Shown here: one piece after another, positions 1 to 11,461 of the stretch
Position numbering within the stretch: the first letter of the stretch is position 1
Layout: each line of letters begins with the position of its first letter
Assembly (NCBI GenBank): GCA_036346275.1
Contig: CM070723.1
Location: 52,220,743 to 52,284,742 of the forward strand
Direction: 5' to 3'
Origin: Otatea glauca
Taxonomy: Eukaryota; Streptophyta; Magnoliopsida; Poales; Poaceae
Length of the DNA stretch: 64,000 nucleotides
Translations under genes and position numbers: made by a program
Notes under the pieces: model-generated
What the model saw: the letters and a program-made list of their open reading frames with translations, nothing else
The model's database searches: none
Told to the model about the DNA's origin: nothing

Positions 1-1450
1 ATACTTCATAGACAGTTTGTACCACGAACTATCTGTGAGATTAGCTTATCACAGACGGTTTTTTACTCGAACCGTCTGTGATAACACTTCCCTATTATAT
101 ATATCGTTCTGGGGTTTGCCCGCCGCACTCCTCACCCAAACGAAATCTCTTTCACCGACCTCGGTCTGACTTCATAAGCCCATCGCCGTCGCACGTCCTC
201 GACGCCGCCGTCCCCGAGCCCGCGTGTCTCCTTCCCAAGCCCGTCGCGCGCCTCCTCCTCGAGCACGTCGCCACCTCCGCCCCCGAGCCCGTCACCATCT
301 CCTCCCCGAGCCTCGGCCATATGCATGCTTTGGACATTATTCATCACTATTTATTCTTTGATTGTATTGTTGCTAATTGTTTGGGTTTGTGATTCTAAAA
401 TGTGTCATAAAGTAATTATTCATGATGTTGAATCTATAGCAAGGTTTATGATGTTCATGATGTAGCACTAATTATGTACATATATAAAAAAATCTCAAGC
501 CTACATATGTTATTTTATTATTTTTCTATTTGTGATTTTGTTGTGTAGTCGTATGATTGATTATTTCTTGATGCTTAAAAACGTCATCACAGACGTTATA
601 GGGTTGTCGTATCTTGCTTGCATTAGGAGAAGTATCAAGATGAAATTTGGTAGCACTAGGCTGATTGCTAGGAACAAAGGATGCCCCTCGTTCATTGCAA
701 ACTCTGTCATGCTCATCATTCTCCTCCTTTTCCTTTATGCCTTAATGGATTCATACTTTTAATTGGACATACCAAACAAACATCAGGCAATGGTTTGAAT
801 TAGGAGCTGTATACAATAATTAGATCTTACTGTTGATTTTGAGTACAATTATTGGATCTTTTTGATAAATCTAGATCTTTTTGTTAAGAGGTCGTCTTAT
901 TTATTTAAATGTTCAAAGATTGTAAATGCATATAGATGCATTATTTTTTTCAAATGTGTCAAACTAAGTGATATTTGAAATTTTGTAACAAGTTCAAAGT
1001 TCAAAATTGTATAAATTGTCAAAGATATGTAAAACTTTCAGAAGGCAATGTCAAATTGGTTGAAATCTACCGTCGCGTAAATTATGAAATTAGTTCTAAC
1101 TACCATGGTCATTTATTTATTTATGTCATAATGACTGCTGATTGCACACATAAAATGGAGTATACAAACAAGATATACGACATGTAAAAGCTGTTGAATG
1201 CTAAACAAAAATTTAAGGTGAAGATAGAACAACTGAAGGAAAAGTCTGATGTAACGGAGCAGAATAGAAGTGAAGAAGATTCTGAGTTAACAAAAAAGAT
1301 TTATGAGATATAATAAAAACTAAAAGGCATAGATGATAAATAGCAAGTTATTGAATCTTTTAATAAGGTACTCATCATTAAGGAGCGCATAACTAATGCA
1401 TAGCTGGAAGAAGCCAAAACTGAGCTTATAGAAGTAATATAGAAGTAACA
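1..1450 (+). mobile_element. CACTA-like element remnant, 5' part cut by window edge
   Basis: Bases 1-95 carry repeated ACAGACGGTT/AACCGTCTGTG motifs in both orientations, as in subterminal regions of grass CACTA elements. The sequence that follows (TATATCGTTCT, then GCCCGCCGCACTCCTCACCC at about 118-137) is shared with the element at 33330-36057, and 1133-1440 matches 34798-35108 of that element. The two are therefore copies of one family. No CACTA terminus is visible here: the left end is outside the window and the right end cannot be found past about 1450, so this copy is truncated or interrupted. It carries a gene fragment, described separately. Family assignment rests on the terminus of the second copy. 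Confidence 0.6.
1133..1440 (+). pseudogene. Captured fragment of an IDN2/FDM (XH/XS coiled-coil) gene, copy 1
   Basis: Plus-strand reading gives a charged coiled coil that resembles the region just before the XH domain of INVOLVED IN DE NOVO 2 and FDM proteins, including a stretch like SLNKVLIIKER.(S)NA.LEEAK.EL. These proteins bind double-stranded RNA with AGO4-bound transcripts in RNA-directed DNA methylation (established for Arabidopsis). The reading is broken by several in-frame stops, for example TAA near 1187 and 1311 and TAG near 1400. The segment ends at GTAATAT, the same exon end as in copy 2 at 35100. It lies inside a CACTA-like element, so this is a captured, decayed exon and not a working gene. 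Confidence 0.55.
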
Positions 1451-1614
1451 TTGCACGTACGCAATGTTTTTTTTTCTTGGTATTTTTTATTTTTCACGGT
1501 CGCCGAGATACGACTTGGACTATTACTTTTTATAATTTTACATTAAGATCTACTAATAAAACTATAATATTATGGAAGTTCCTCTAACGGTAAATCTAAT
1601 TATATAATTTTCAT

Positions 1615-1970
1615 GGGGACATATCAGGTGCAAACCACACTTATCATGTAAACTCAATAAAAATTATATGTATAAGTTTTTAAAAATTCTCAAAAAAATA
1701 CCATACGTAGGGGAGGTTAGCTTATACAACCCTGTAAAATTTGAAAACCAAACACAATTGCATTTAAAAGATATAAAAAAGACAAATTCGGCCTAAATAG
1801 TGATTTTCAGTGTTCATCACTGTTAAGCTCGCTGCTTGTCAATTTTATATCTTTGAAATGAGATTAAATTTAATTTTTAAATTTTGTAGAGTTGTAGAAG
1901 CTAACTTCCCCTATGTACATATAATTACAGAGGTTATATGATAAGAGTTGTTTGCACCTGATATGTCCCT
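1615..1970. mobile_element. Mutator-like MITE with long inverted ends
   Basis: The left end reads GGGGACATATCAGGTGCAAA and the right end is its inverse, TTTGCACCTGATATGTCCCT. The inverted similarity continues about 55 bp inward (TTATCAT and ATTATATGTA blocks). The flanks AATTTTCAT (1606-1614) and AATTTTCGA (1971-1979) match at 7 of 9 positions, the duplication length expected for Mutator-like elements. There is no coding capacity. Confidence 0.6.
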
Positions 1971-1979
1971 AATTTTCGA

Positions 1980-2862
1980 ATAGTCAACCTAGATAGTTTT
2001 AAACTTAGTAATGATCAAATACTCTAAACATCAAGTAAAAAAAATAGGGAGTACTGATGAGTACATATCGTCACTTCTGAAGCGTACGATGGGATTATAA
2101 CACATAAAACAAGGTCAATCCTGGTCTTTGAAGGTCCTGATAGGCTGATACAGTCCATTGTGGACTGTATGCTGCTTGACACGCCCTTCCCCAGCTTGGG
2201 CAGATCAACCACTCTTGAAATTTGAGGGTTCTCTGAAACCTTAGAAGCTTCTGTCGAGATTCTTTCCTCGTAGCTGCTAAATGACTCGCATCACTGATGG
2301 CATCCTATACCAAACCTCTGATGATGGTCAAGGTGTAAAACTTTGCCGATTCGAAGGGGACATTGCTTGCAAAACGTACGAATTAGAGGCAAAACTATTT
2401 ACGTGGCCTCTATACTTTTCTTTTTTTATAGTTATATAAATATTAAAATATAAATAATAATTATTATTATTTACTATTTCGTTTTCTAAGTGTCAAGTAA
2501 TGAATACTTGGGAATAGCGCCAAGTCACTCCTTGTGACTTGAGTTCGTCCTTTCTCCCTCTTTGTAACCTTCGGTCCGCTCAGGGCTTCTTTGTACTCGT
2601 CTTTTCCCTGATCTCGCGATCTTTTGCCGGCCCCTCGTTAATTGGGGATAGCAATTAGCTACGTAATAAGGCTATGGCAGATTACTGTTTCCCTAGGCGA
2701 CCGTCTAACTTGTCTAGACGGTGCTTAGGCGCTATATTTTACCCTCTCGTCTAACCGTCTAGACCGACTTATCCCATCTAAAACACCATATAGCCCGCCA
2801 AATTGGCGATTAGACGTTAGGCGTTGGTCTACCGCCTGATTAGCGCTAGCTCCTCGGTGAAC
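1980..2862. other. Intergenic, no gene seen
   Basis: No supported coding region. From about 2690 to 2860 the sequence is rich in imperfect palindromes built on GTCTAGACGG, CTAGGCG and GCGCTA, which look like remains of a terminal-inverted-repeat element, but no clear ends or target duplication could be fixed. Confidence 0.4.
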
Positions 2863-2870
2863 CCTATAGC

Positions 2871-3421
2871 TAGAGGTGAAAACGGGTCAAATATTTTCCG
2901 CTCGATTCGGAACCAGATTCGGTTAGGACGGGATTTGACTATCCAGCCGAATTTGGGATGGGATTCGGAGCAGTCAATATCAGGTAAATACTAACATGAT
3001 TCGGATATCCGGATTTTTCAGTTTCAGATATCTGGTTTTTTTCCTATTTGGGTATCAATAAGGCTCGGCCCATTCATTACATATTTTCCATGTCAGGACA
3101 TTTTATATTGACAATTAGTTGATTCTATTTATCCTCACGTAGTATAATCTTTTTACAACGTCTATTGGGTTTGATTGATATATAACTTGTCACTATGGTC
3201 ATGTATTCATATGGTTTGATTCAATATATATTACTCTATATATGTGTATTCCGTATATCTTTATCCGTTTTCGATCTGAATCTGTTATGTCTGTATCCTA
3301 AATAACTCGGATTCGTATATGTATCCGGCTAGCCCTAATCAAGTTCCGAATCTAGAAAAAAATATGAGATCAAATACGGAAAGAGCAATATCTATCTGTG
3401 TTCGACCCGTTTTCACCCCTA
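2871..3421. mobile_element. Ac/Ds-like non-autonomous hAT element, 551 bp
   Basis: It starts TAGAGGTGAAAACGGGTC and ends GACCCGTTTTCACCCCTA, inverted repeats close to the Ac/Ds terminus (T/CAGGGATGAAA) with AAACGG subterminal motifs. Flanks CCTATAGC (2863-2870) and ACTATAGC (3422-3429) form an 8-bp target duplication with one mismatch. The right half is similar to the right end of the 2.97-kb element at 21037-24004, so both belong to one family. No coding sequence. Confidence 0.85.
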
Positions 3422-3429
3422 ACTATAGC

Positions 3430-3783
3430 AGATAAGTGATGGCTATTGGCTGGCTAATTAATGTGCAATAATCACATGGGCTGTCAAGCAATCACAGAAG
3501 AAGCACCAATAATTAGAGATCCAATCCAACACTACAAGCGGGCATGCGCAAGTTACTGAAAATACGCCTTTTTTCACACTAATGACGAGTTGCTTCCGTT
3601 CTTCATTCCTTCTGACAGGAAGATGCAGCAGCAGCACTACATTAACTGCAACTCACTAATCCAAGAATCCACCAGAGTATTTCTGAAGCAAGTACAGAAG
3701 ATAATCTTGCTATATAAAGAAAACACTACGGCGTGAAGTTTCTGGAAAAACAGCAGAAGGGCATGGGTGTGAGCAGAGCATAC
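3430..3783. other. Intergenic; downstream side of AS8-like pseudogene
   Basis: No coding region supported. The minus strand here would be intron or 3' part of the pseudogene described next; no further exon of that family is recognisable. Confidence 0.4.
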
Positions 3784-4354
3784 CGCTGTGGTACTGGTTC
3801 TTGATGAGGCCGTGCTGCGGCAGGCCGACGCCGATGCGATGCCGATGCCGGCGAGCGTGACTCTGACACTGAATACGACGCCGCAGCCGGCACCGACGTA
3901 GCCGATCACCTCGGGCCGAACCCGGGGCCCCACCCGACCCCACAGCCGACGCCCCAGAACGTGCCGGCCGTCGGGTGCAGGGGTTCCACCGCTCGTAGCC
4001 CCCCAGCATCCCCTTTACGATCATTCTCGGCTGCACCGGCACCGCAATCGTCTCAAGAACGAAACAGCAAAACAACAACAATCTTAGCTCGAGCTCGATC
4101 CTTTTGTTCTCACGAAAGAAAAGAATTGCAAGAACTGGTGGGAACTAGGAGGTAAGGTTAATCAACTTACCTGCAGGTTGCGTTGGGCATTTGCCGTCGT
4201 GGACGTCGCGGCGGGGCTTGGATCGGTGATATGCGGCGGCGGGTGGTGGATTTGGGGGCCCTCGGGCATGAGCACTTGAGCAGCGCCTGCTCTGCCGAAG
4301 AAGCCTCTGATTTGGTCTCGAGTCTCGACGCTTCCCGCCGGACACAATTGCGGC
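3784..4354 (-). pseudogene. Broken cadmium-induced protein AS8-like gene fragment
   Basis: On the minus strand an exon ends at 4171 with CTGCAG|GTAAGT, and a second exon starts at 4030 after GTGCAG, with an ATG at 4024-4022. The second exon begins MIVKGMLGGYERWNP, then in other frames reads TAGTFWGVGCGVGWGPGFGP and PEVIGYVGAGCGV.FSV, the order and wording I associate with the small glycine-rich plant family of cadmium-induced protein AS8. At least two frameshifts separate these blocks, and the exon ends near 3784 before GTATGC; the rest of the family's length is not found. The upstream exon runs into the hAT element that starts at 4355, so the gene was also cut by insertion. The family name is from memory; frameshifts and splice sites are seen directly. 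Confidence 0.5.
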
Positions 4355-5830
4355 ATATTCCAAATCTCGCCGAATTTTAGCGAAATTTCACCGAAATTTT
4401 GGATTTCGGGTCCTCCACAAAATCTAGACTACCGGCAGAATAAAAAAAATATTTTTTTTGAAATTGCTACAGTATTTTTTTTATCTTTTCCGGCGAAATT
4501 TCGTGTTTTTTTACCGGTTTTTGAACTTTTAGGGCGGATTTTACTGGATTTAGTCCAATAACCTTTAGGAAAGTCTTCTCCTGTGAAAATTTGTTGAAAA
4601 ACTGAATTTTTAAGATATTTTAAAATTTTGATAGAAACACTATCAGATTTTTGTAAAATTTTACAAGCTTGATAATGAGCTTAAAATTTTATGATACTAT
4701 ATTTAGTAGTTCAGGATCATACATAAAAACTTTCAAAATAATTTAACTTCATTTGTTATCCTTAAAAAATTTAAAATAGAATGAACATAATTGGGACAGT
4801 TACATTGTCAGAATTTTATAAATTTTCTTGAGTGTGATTATGATCTAAAATTTTTGTGAGAGATTAATAATTTCCTCGGTACCATTATATAATTTTCTTA
4901 AAAAAAATTAAACTTTTTTTGTTTGGTCAATCAAATCTATGTAAGCATTGAACTTCGTTTGTTATATTATATTTCAAAAATCAAAAAGAGAAGAACATAA
5001 ATGGTACTGTGCCTTGTAAGAATTTTATAAATTCACTGCAGCGTGATAATGATTCAAAATGTTTATGAGATATTAAGCACTTACTTATCAACCTTCTGTA
5101 AAATTTTCAAAAAAAATTAAAAAATTTATTGCTAAAGCAAATCTATGCATTGATCACCAGCCTTTTATCAGGAAGTAGCACTGTTTGAATTTTTAAAATT
5201 TATTTGAGAATGATCATCATCTAAAAATTTTAAAGAAACATTAATGTTACATCAGGACCATCCACAAAATTTTTTAACGTGTTTTAGATAATTTTTCATT
5301 TGTTCAAGTTTGCTGGTAAGCCTTTTAACAGGGCAGTAGAACTGTTCGAATTTTTAAAAATTCATGAAGTTTGATCATCATCCGAAAATTTTATGAGAAC
5401 ATTAGAGAATCATCATAACCATGCAAAAAAAATTCAAAAGTTTATAACGTGATTTGAACTATTTTGCATTCGGTTCAAAATTGCCAGTCAACGTTTTATC
5501 AGGACAGTAACAATGTTTGAATTTTTAAAAATTCCACAGACCTTAGAATTATCTGAAATTTTATGGAAACATAAAATATGTGTTAGGACGCTCTAAAAAA
5601 TATTTCAAAATTTTTTGACATCGTTTGACCCACTTTTCTGCCGTTACAAAATTGCCAAAATTTCGGGTATTTCGTCCAAAATTTTGGGATTTCTCGGTAG
5701 CAAACGGACCTGATTTGAATTTTAGTTTTTGAATTTCGGACGAGATTTGTCCGAAATACCAAGATTTCGTCGAAATTTCGTCATCCGATCTCAGCCGAGA
5801 TTTTATCCGAAAACGAAATTTGAATCCTTG
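4355..5830. mobile_element. hAT element, 1.47-kb AAATTTC family, copy A
   Basis: This AT-rich block of 1476 bp has inverted ends built on ATTCCAAATCTCG / CGAAATTTGAATCCTTG. It aligns along its length with 50804-52274 and with 24985-27261. Flanks ATTGCGGC (4347-4354) and ATTGCAAC (5831-5838) match at 6 of 8 bases, consistent with an old 8-bp hAT duplication. The interior is a run of short diverged motifs (TTTTTAAAAATTC, CATCATCTAAAAATTTTA) with no open reading frame. It interrupts the AS8-like pseudogene. Confidence 0.7.
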
Positions 5831-5838
5831 ATTGCAAC

Positions 5839-6700
5839 CGTGTTATCCTCAAAACCATAAACCCGATCCAAATATCCACCTGCCGCCCACTCGGCCCACG
5901 GGCTAAACCCCGCTTGCATATACTTGTTTGATCCATTGTGTTTTGAGATGCTTTTCTATGCTTTTTTTTTGGCAGTTGTACAAATATTAAACTATGAATA
6001 AAGGATAGATAGTGATTACTTATCCCTTCGGTTGCTTTAAGATTTGTACAACTTATATTGGGAGAAAAAGCATTGAAGCACTGCTCGTTTTGAGATGTGC
6101 TTTTTATGATGAAATCTTCGAAACTAGATCCCACTCAGAGGTGAATCCATCGGAGGACTTCATCAGGCCTGAGCCTACCCTCCATGCTAGCGTCGAGACC
6201 CCTAGTCCACCCAACCTTCGGTGGCCATGGCCGAGTTCATGCTTATTAAAGCATCGGCAATTAGGGTGACAGGAATGGTGTCGCAGCGTCGCCTAATCGT
6301 TGATATGCTTAGACACATCGCCACATGAGCCAAGGTGAGCGTTTTATGTTTGTAGTGCGCGAAAGAGGGAGGGGGTGAGAGAGGGGAGCGTGGGAGATTT
6401 TGGCATGGCCTAAAAATAAAGGGCATGAATACAGAGGGAGAGAGTGGGAGATGAGCAGCAGTCCGGCAAATATATAGACACCAAAGAAGAGAGAGGGGAT
6501 GGGCGGATGGCGATGGGAGTTCAACGCCAAACCCAACCATCGCTCAGTCGATTCTGGCAGTCCGACACCTACGACGCCATCGTAGCTTCTCCCCCAGGCC
6601 TCTACACCTCCTCAACCTAGCATAGCGTGGTCTCTCCTTAATCCGCCTAGCGTCCACAAAAGCAGCGTGGCACCTCAGAGTTCTCGATGCCGTTGTCCAC
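5839..6700. other. Intergenic plus possible 5' leader of an interrupted transcript
   Basis: No convincing coding region. A fold-back MITE lies at 5940-6110 (separate entry). From about 6480 to 6700 the plus strand is C-rich and leader-like, and the copia insertion at 6706 splits it from a CAG|GTTTGCC splice-donor-like site near 8533. Short readings on either strand lack any family resemblance. Confidence 0.3.
5940..6110. repeat. Fold-back MITE-like repeat, copy 1
   Basis: The segment folds on itself: GTTGTACAAATATTAAA near 5975 pairs with TTTAAGATTTGTACAAC near 6040, and the flanking GCTTTTTCTATGC-type blocks pair as well. Similar sequence recurs at 20600-20765 and, in reverse orientation, at 36059-36172 (shared core TAAGTAATCACCATCT and its complement AGTGATTACTTATC). 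Ends and target duplication are not fixed. Confidence 0.45.
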
Positions 6701-6705
6701 AACAG

Positions 6706-7077
6706 TGTTGGAACAACTCACAGGATCGATACACACGCTTTCTCGTAGACACTTCTAACACAAGGACAACGTGTGGGAGGTGGAAGAACACAGAAGAACA
6801 CACATATAACTTGGTGGAGACATAGCAATTCAACTATGCTCTCTTGGTTTTTTTCTTCTTTTATTCACCCACGCTCTACTCTAACCAGCGACTACAACGA
6901 ATATATAACATGTTGTGACGTGTTAGTGGCCAACTGCTGATCCACTTTCCACGCCATGACTTGGAAACATGCATGCATGCGCATGATTGTTGGCCCTTTC
7001 CTAAAATACAAATACCTTTCCTAAAACAAACTTTCCCAAAAAGCAAGACTTTTCTAATTACAAGATTAATTCTATCA
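6706..7077 (-). repeat. 3' LTR of gag-only copia element
   Basis: 372-bp LTR with TG...CA ends (plus-strand view TGTTGGAAC...TTCTATCA). It is nearly identical to 8127-8500, differing at scattered bases such as GGATCGATA versus TGATCAATA near the left end. Confidence 0.88.
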
Positions 7078-7399
7078 ATCACCCCCTTAATCTTGTAACA
7101 CAACTTTAATTTATTAAGGCAATCGGTCTCAACTACAATTTACCAAACACATACTCGAAATAGGATGGAGAACGCATCTCCTCAACATCTCGGACTCATC
7201 TACGAAGAACTTGACTTTGGACGGCGAACACACCTCTTCAACGCCCTGGAGTCGATTTTGACGGTCTCGACATAGGACGGCGAACACACCTCTTCAACGT
7301 CCTGGACTCAACTTCCTTATTGAGACTGTGTCAAAGTAGTGCTGGTTCGTCGTCGCTTTGAACTTCAGCAAGGAGCGCTTTTTTCGCCTCCTTTTGCTT

Positions 7400-8078
7400 G
7401 TGGCACTCTGAAGCGAAATGCCCATAATTATTACAATTAAAGCACCTCACTTTTGCCTTGTCAAATCTCCGATTCTTGCGGCCTCGTCGACCATCACCTT
7501 TTGAGCCACCAAAGGATACCTCGTCGTCGCGCCTCCCACTCGGCGCGCGTCAAAAGTAGATGTTCTTCTCCACCGCCGTCGGATCCTTTAATCCGTTTCT
7601 CGTGTGCCTTTAGGCGACTGATTACCTCCTCAGTCGTCATCACCACATAGTTCTCCTCCATCTTGTTGCCAAGCCCTCTGATTTTGTTGATGATCGTCGT
7701 CAACTGGATGGCGAAATCGTCGACGGACTCCGTCTCCATCATGCGCAGCCCCTCGAACTCAGCTTTGAGAGTCTATACTTTTGCCTCCTTCACACGATCG
7801 GCACCAAGATGCATTATCTTCAACGCCTCCCACGCATCTTTGGCCGTCTCCTTTTCGGCCAGTAGGAAGAGCGTTTCCTCCGGGATGCCTCCGTAGATGG
7901 CCGCCAAAGCCATTTGATCTTTGCGCTCATCAACGTTGCCGTCCATGATCGCGTTCCATAGTCCTTGAGCCCTCAGGTAAACCTTCATCTTGATTGCCCA
8001 TGCTGCATAATTGCTCGTCGTGAGCATCGGATAATGCAGCGAGATAGCGGAACTCTCCTTCGCCATCGCCTGGGGCAA
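7400..8078 (-). pseudogene. Copia-type Gag (UBN2 family) with zinc knuckle, disrupted
   Basis: Minus-strand reading from the ATG at 8078 gives a copia Gag: the N-terminal YPMLTTSNYAAWAIKMK block (Retrotran_gag_2/UBN2 type), AKDAWEALKIMHLG, then FAIQLTTIINKIRGLGN. One in-frame TAG stops it near 7775 (K-V-stop-T-L-K), and a frameshift near 7540 moves the basic C-terminal region to another frame. There a CX2CX4HX4C zinc knuckle (C-F-N-C...G-H...C) is complete at 7403-7444. Gag packages the element's RNA. The two lesions make this copy non-functional as it stands. Confidence 0.8.
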
Positions 8079-8112
8079 CGGATCAAAAAACTGGCTCTAA
8101 TCAAGAACTCAA

Positions 8113-8124
8113 GCTCTGATACCA
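8113..8124 (-). other. Primer-binding site for initiator tRNA-Met
   Basis: On the minus strand, two bases inside the 5' LTR (8127-8500), the sequence is TGGTATCAGAGC, the classic plant initiator-Met primer site used to start reverse transcription. Its place fixes the orientation of the element as minus. Confidence 0.85.
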
Positions 8125-8126
8125 AT

Positions 8127-8500
8127 TGTTGGAACAACTCACATGATCAATACACACGCTTTCTCGTAGACACTTCTAGCATAAGGACAACGTGTGGGAG
8201 GTGGAAGAACACAGAAGAACACACATATAACTTGGTGGAGACGCAGCAATTCAACTATGCTCTCCTGGTTTTTTTTCTTCTTTTATTCACCCACGCTCTA
8301 CTCTAACCAGCGACTACAACGAATATATAACATGTTGTGACGTGTTAGTGGCCACCTGCTGATTCACTTTCCACGCCATGACTTAGAAACATGCATGCAT
8401 GTGCATGATTGTTGACCCTTTCCTAAAATACAAATACCTTTCCTAAAACAAACTTTCCCAAAAAAACAAGACTTTTCTAATTACAAGATTAATTCTATCA
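8127..8500 (-). repeat. 5' LTR of gag-only copia element
   Basis: 374-bp LTR, TG...CA in plus-strand view, followed by the AACAG target duplication at 8501-8505. It would hold the element promoter, reading leftward. Confidence 0.88.
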
Positions 8501-8993
8501 AACAGCACCTCGACACTGCCATCCCCTTGTTCCAGGTTTGCCTCTAACCTTCCTCTATCTCTACTCCTTCTCTAGCAAGTCTTGATTTCTTCTTGTCCCC
8601 CCCCCCTTCTCTTACACGTTCCGGCTGTCCTTCCTCTGTATTTTCCTATCTCTATTTTTCTTCCTCAATTTGTATATTATGTGCTTGTGTAATGCATGCC
8701 AATGCCTAACTAAAAGCACATATGTTGATTGCTAGATGTTCAGTGGCGGAGCCAGGATTCTTTCAAGCCTCGGGCCGAAAACTAAGCGACAATAACTAAC
8801 GCCAAATATTACTCACACCATGGTACAACAAAAACACTAGACAAATACACAATTAAAAATTAATTTGAATTCCATGCTTAACATTTCAACAAAATAGATA
8901 AAATATGTCAAAACAATATAGCGTAGCGGAGTGGTAGAAAAGTTAATACCTAATTAAGGAAGGTTTGGTGCATCTGAAACTATCATATTTTCA

Positions 8994-11461
8994 TCAACAA
9001 TAGAACAAGAACCTGAACCTGCAAAAGAGGAAATTACACATGTAAATTAGACGCACAAAACTACGAAGGTAACCATTAAGGCAAATTGCATTAGAAGAAT
9101 GTAACATACCACTAGCACGAAGACTACGAGGTAGTTGTTGCTTACGAGACCTCATATTTTGAAAACGTTGTAAAATCTTGTTATCTTCAATGCTTGCAAA
9201 TACATCTCGCTCAATGTAGCATACCATACTATCATTCATCCAATCATCATTCATCTTATTGCGCAACTCGGTTTTGACAATGTTCATAGTGAAAGTTTTC
9301 TCTCTTGCGCGTTTGCAACGGGCAAAATCAAGGCCAATTCAATGAGGCGATATACCAATGGAAAAAGCTGTGTGTCTATCGGTCCGAACCATCTTCACAA
9401 AGAAGATTACCAAGGTCATTACAACTTAAAAATTCGGATCACTCTCACATCAAGAATGAATGTCTCAAGTTGGTCCTTAAGTACTATCTGATCATATTGG
9501 GAGAAGTCGGCGTCATACATCTTAGCTAGTTCAATTAGCTTGTCTTCATCAAAGTTGGCAAAAGAATTCTTTGGATCAAGACAAGCAATACATCTCAATA
9601 ATCGAGTAGATCTTTCAAAGAAAGCGATTGTTTAACTCGACAATAATTTGATCAAGTACCACATTAAATATTTCATTATTGAAATGATGGTAGTAAGTTA
9701 CCAATTGGTCGCCACGACCCTCGAGCGGCCCCTAGTCATTATTGTATCCGACATGTTTGGCACAATGATGTTATGTTGCGCACAAAATGTCTTTACCTCA
9801 TGAAAGAGCTCATCCCAACCATGTTGCCTTATGTCATTAATTTTTGCAATGTGGCCCGAACCAATCCTATAGCACGAACAATGTTCGATCTTTCTTTTGC
9901 AAGCAATGTGACAGATCATTAGTTTTACCAATATTCGATCATAAGATGCAATATAAGCACAAATTCAAAGCTTTCCATTTGTCGCAATGCACTGAAGTCG
10001 TGGTTTTTGTGTTGTATTTGTTGCATCATCACATACGTTCTCTAATACCTCAAGAACGCATCCCACATCGGAGAAGACGACACAAGGTTTTGTGATGTGA
10101 ACCCCACCGAGTATCCCTGTGTCTTGCAAGATTAGTTTTTGGTTTTTCCTCTTCCTGTAAAAATTTCACCGCTCTCTAATCTACTCACAAGATTATCATG
10201 GTGTTGTTGGGCCAATTGATCATGTCTCTTGCAAGAAGCATTAATGTTGTTGACAATCAAAGATGTGTAGTTGAAGAAATCCAAGACGGAAGAACAACAT
10301 TTGGCAATGAAACAACCACTAATTGCGGTGATGAGCAAAGCAATGTATGTAAAATGCATATGGATTTTCATCCAATACCCTCTTTGTAGCCCGTGGAATT
10401 CCCCTCTCATGTTTGATGCGCCATCATATCCTTGCCCTCGCAATCTATGGATAGATAAACCATAACGAATAAACATAGCATCCAAAGCTACCTTCAACGG
10501 TCGATGTTGTGTCATTAACATGTCAATCCCAAGAAATCTCTCAATCACCGCCCTTGTTTGTTGACATACCTATATGAAGAAAGAAGTGTAGTTTTTATGA
10601 GGGCAAGAAACATAGTTAAAATCTATCAAAAATTCTAAATAGCGCATACTAACCTCAAAATCACAGCCATTTGTTCCTTGATAGATGCATCTCGAGACTC
10701 ATCAACAAGGACGGCAAATTGTCTATCCCCAATATCATCCACAATGGCTTTATCGGTCTCTTACGCACAAGCTTTGCACAATTGCTTTTGTATTTAAGCG
10801 AAGTCATTAAATGGTTCCTGTGAGCACTATCTAACAATTTTGTAGCATTTTATCCTTTTCTTTATACCATTGCAAAGATCTCTAAAAAGTTTCCTCTATT
10901 GTTTGATGTAGAAGACTCGTCATGCCCACGGAAAGCAAGAGCTTGCAATAGAAGAAACCTTACAACACCTAAAATAATAGTAATACGACCCAAATATTCT
11001 TCCTCCTTCTTCTTGCTTGTATCAGCCCACACATGTGTGACACTTTGCCTCTGATTTTTAAAATCTTCACAATATTTTCTAGCTCTATTATGAGCACTAT
11101 CGATTTTACCAACATGTTCATCAAAGGATTGAATTGCATTCTTCCAATAACTAAACCCCGCCTTTGTATATGCATCAGTACCAAAGTTTTCATGTTTCCA
11201 TTGCTTAAATAGAAAACAATAAAAGCAAAATGCAGCATCTTTAGCAACACTATATTCCAACCAATCATGCCTTTTGAACCACTCTTCTTGAAAGCTTCTT
11301 TTATGATTTCCTATAAATTTTCGTGGAAATGTATGACCTTTTGGTTGGCATGGTCCCCGTAGCAAATACTCCCTTCTAGCAGCATCCCTAATGTCCACAT
11401 CGAATTCATCAATTGGTCTTCGAAGCCCAGGATCGGCAATAATATCTTCCAAATTAAGCAC
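8994..11461 (-). pseudogene. hAT (Tip100/ZMYM1-like, DUF4371) transposase, degenerate
   Basis: The minus strand carries blocks in transposase order. At 11461-10862 is the TTF-type zinc-finger region (RRPIDEFDVDIRDAARREYL, FPRKFIGNHKRSFQEEWF, CFYCFLFKQW). At 10548-10132 is the DUF4371 catalytic-core part with GQGYDGASNMRGEFHGLQ. At 9931-9698 is VPNMSDTIMTRGRSR, then around 9640-9480 RLLRCIACLDP and NSFANFDEDKLIELA. At 9287-9110 is the C-terminal dimerisation part (MNIVKTELRNKMNDDWMNDS). The blocks lie in several frames with stops between them. Established role: cut-and-paste transposition of the element. This copy cannot make the whole protein. Confidence 0.85.

Larger units (their letters stand above)
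6706..8500 (-). mobile_element. Gag-only Ty1-copia-type LTR retrotransposon, 1.8 kb
   Basis: Direct repeats at 6706-7077 and 8127-8500 begin TGTTGGAACAACTCAC and end TTAATTCTATCA. The element is flanked by a perfect 5-bp duplication AACAG (6701-6705, 8501-8505). On the minus strand an initiator-methionine tRNA primer site lies just inside the 8127 LTR, and a purine tract (AAGGGGGTGA, complement of 7078-7089) lies next to the other LTR. The interior encodes only gag with a zinc knuckle; protease, integrase and reverse transcriptase are absent. It must have been mobilised in trans by a related full element. Confidence 0.88.
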
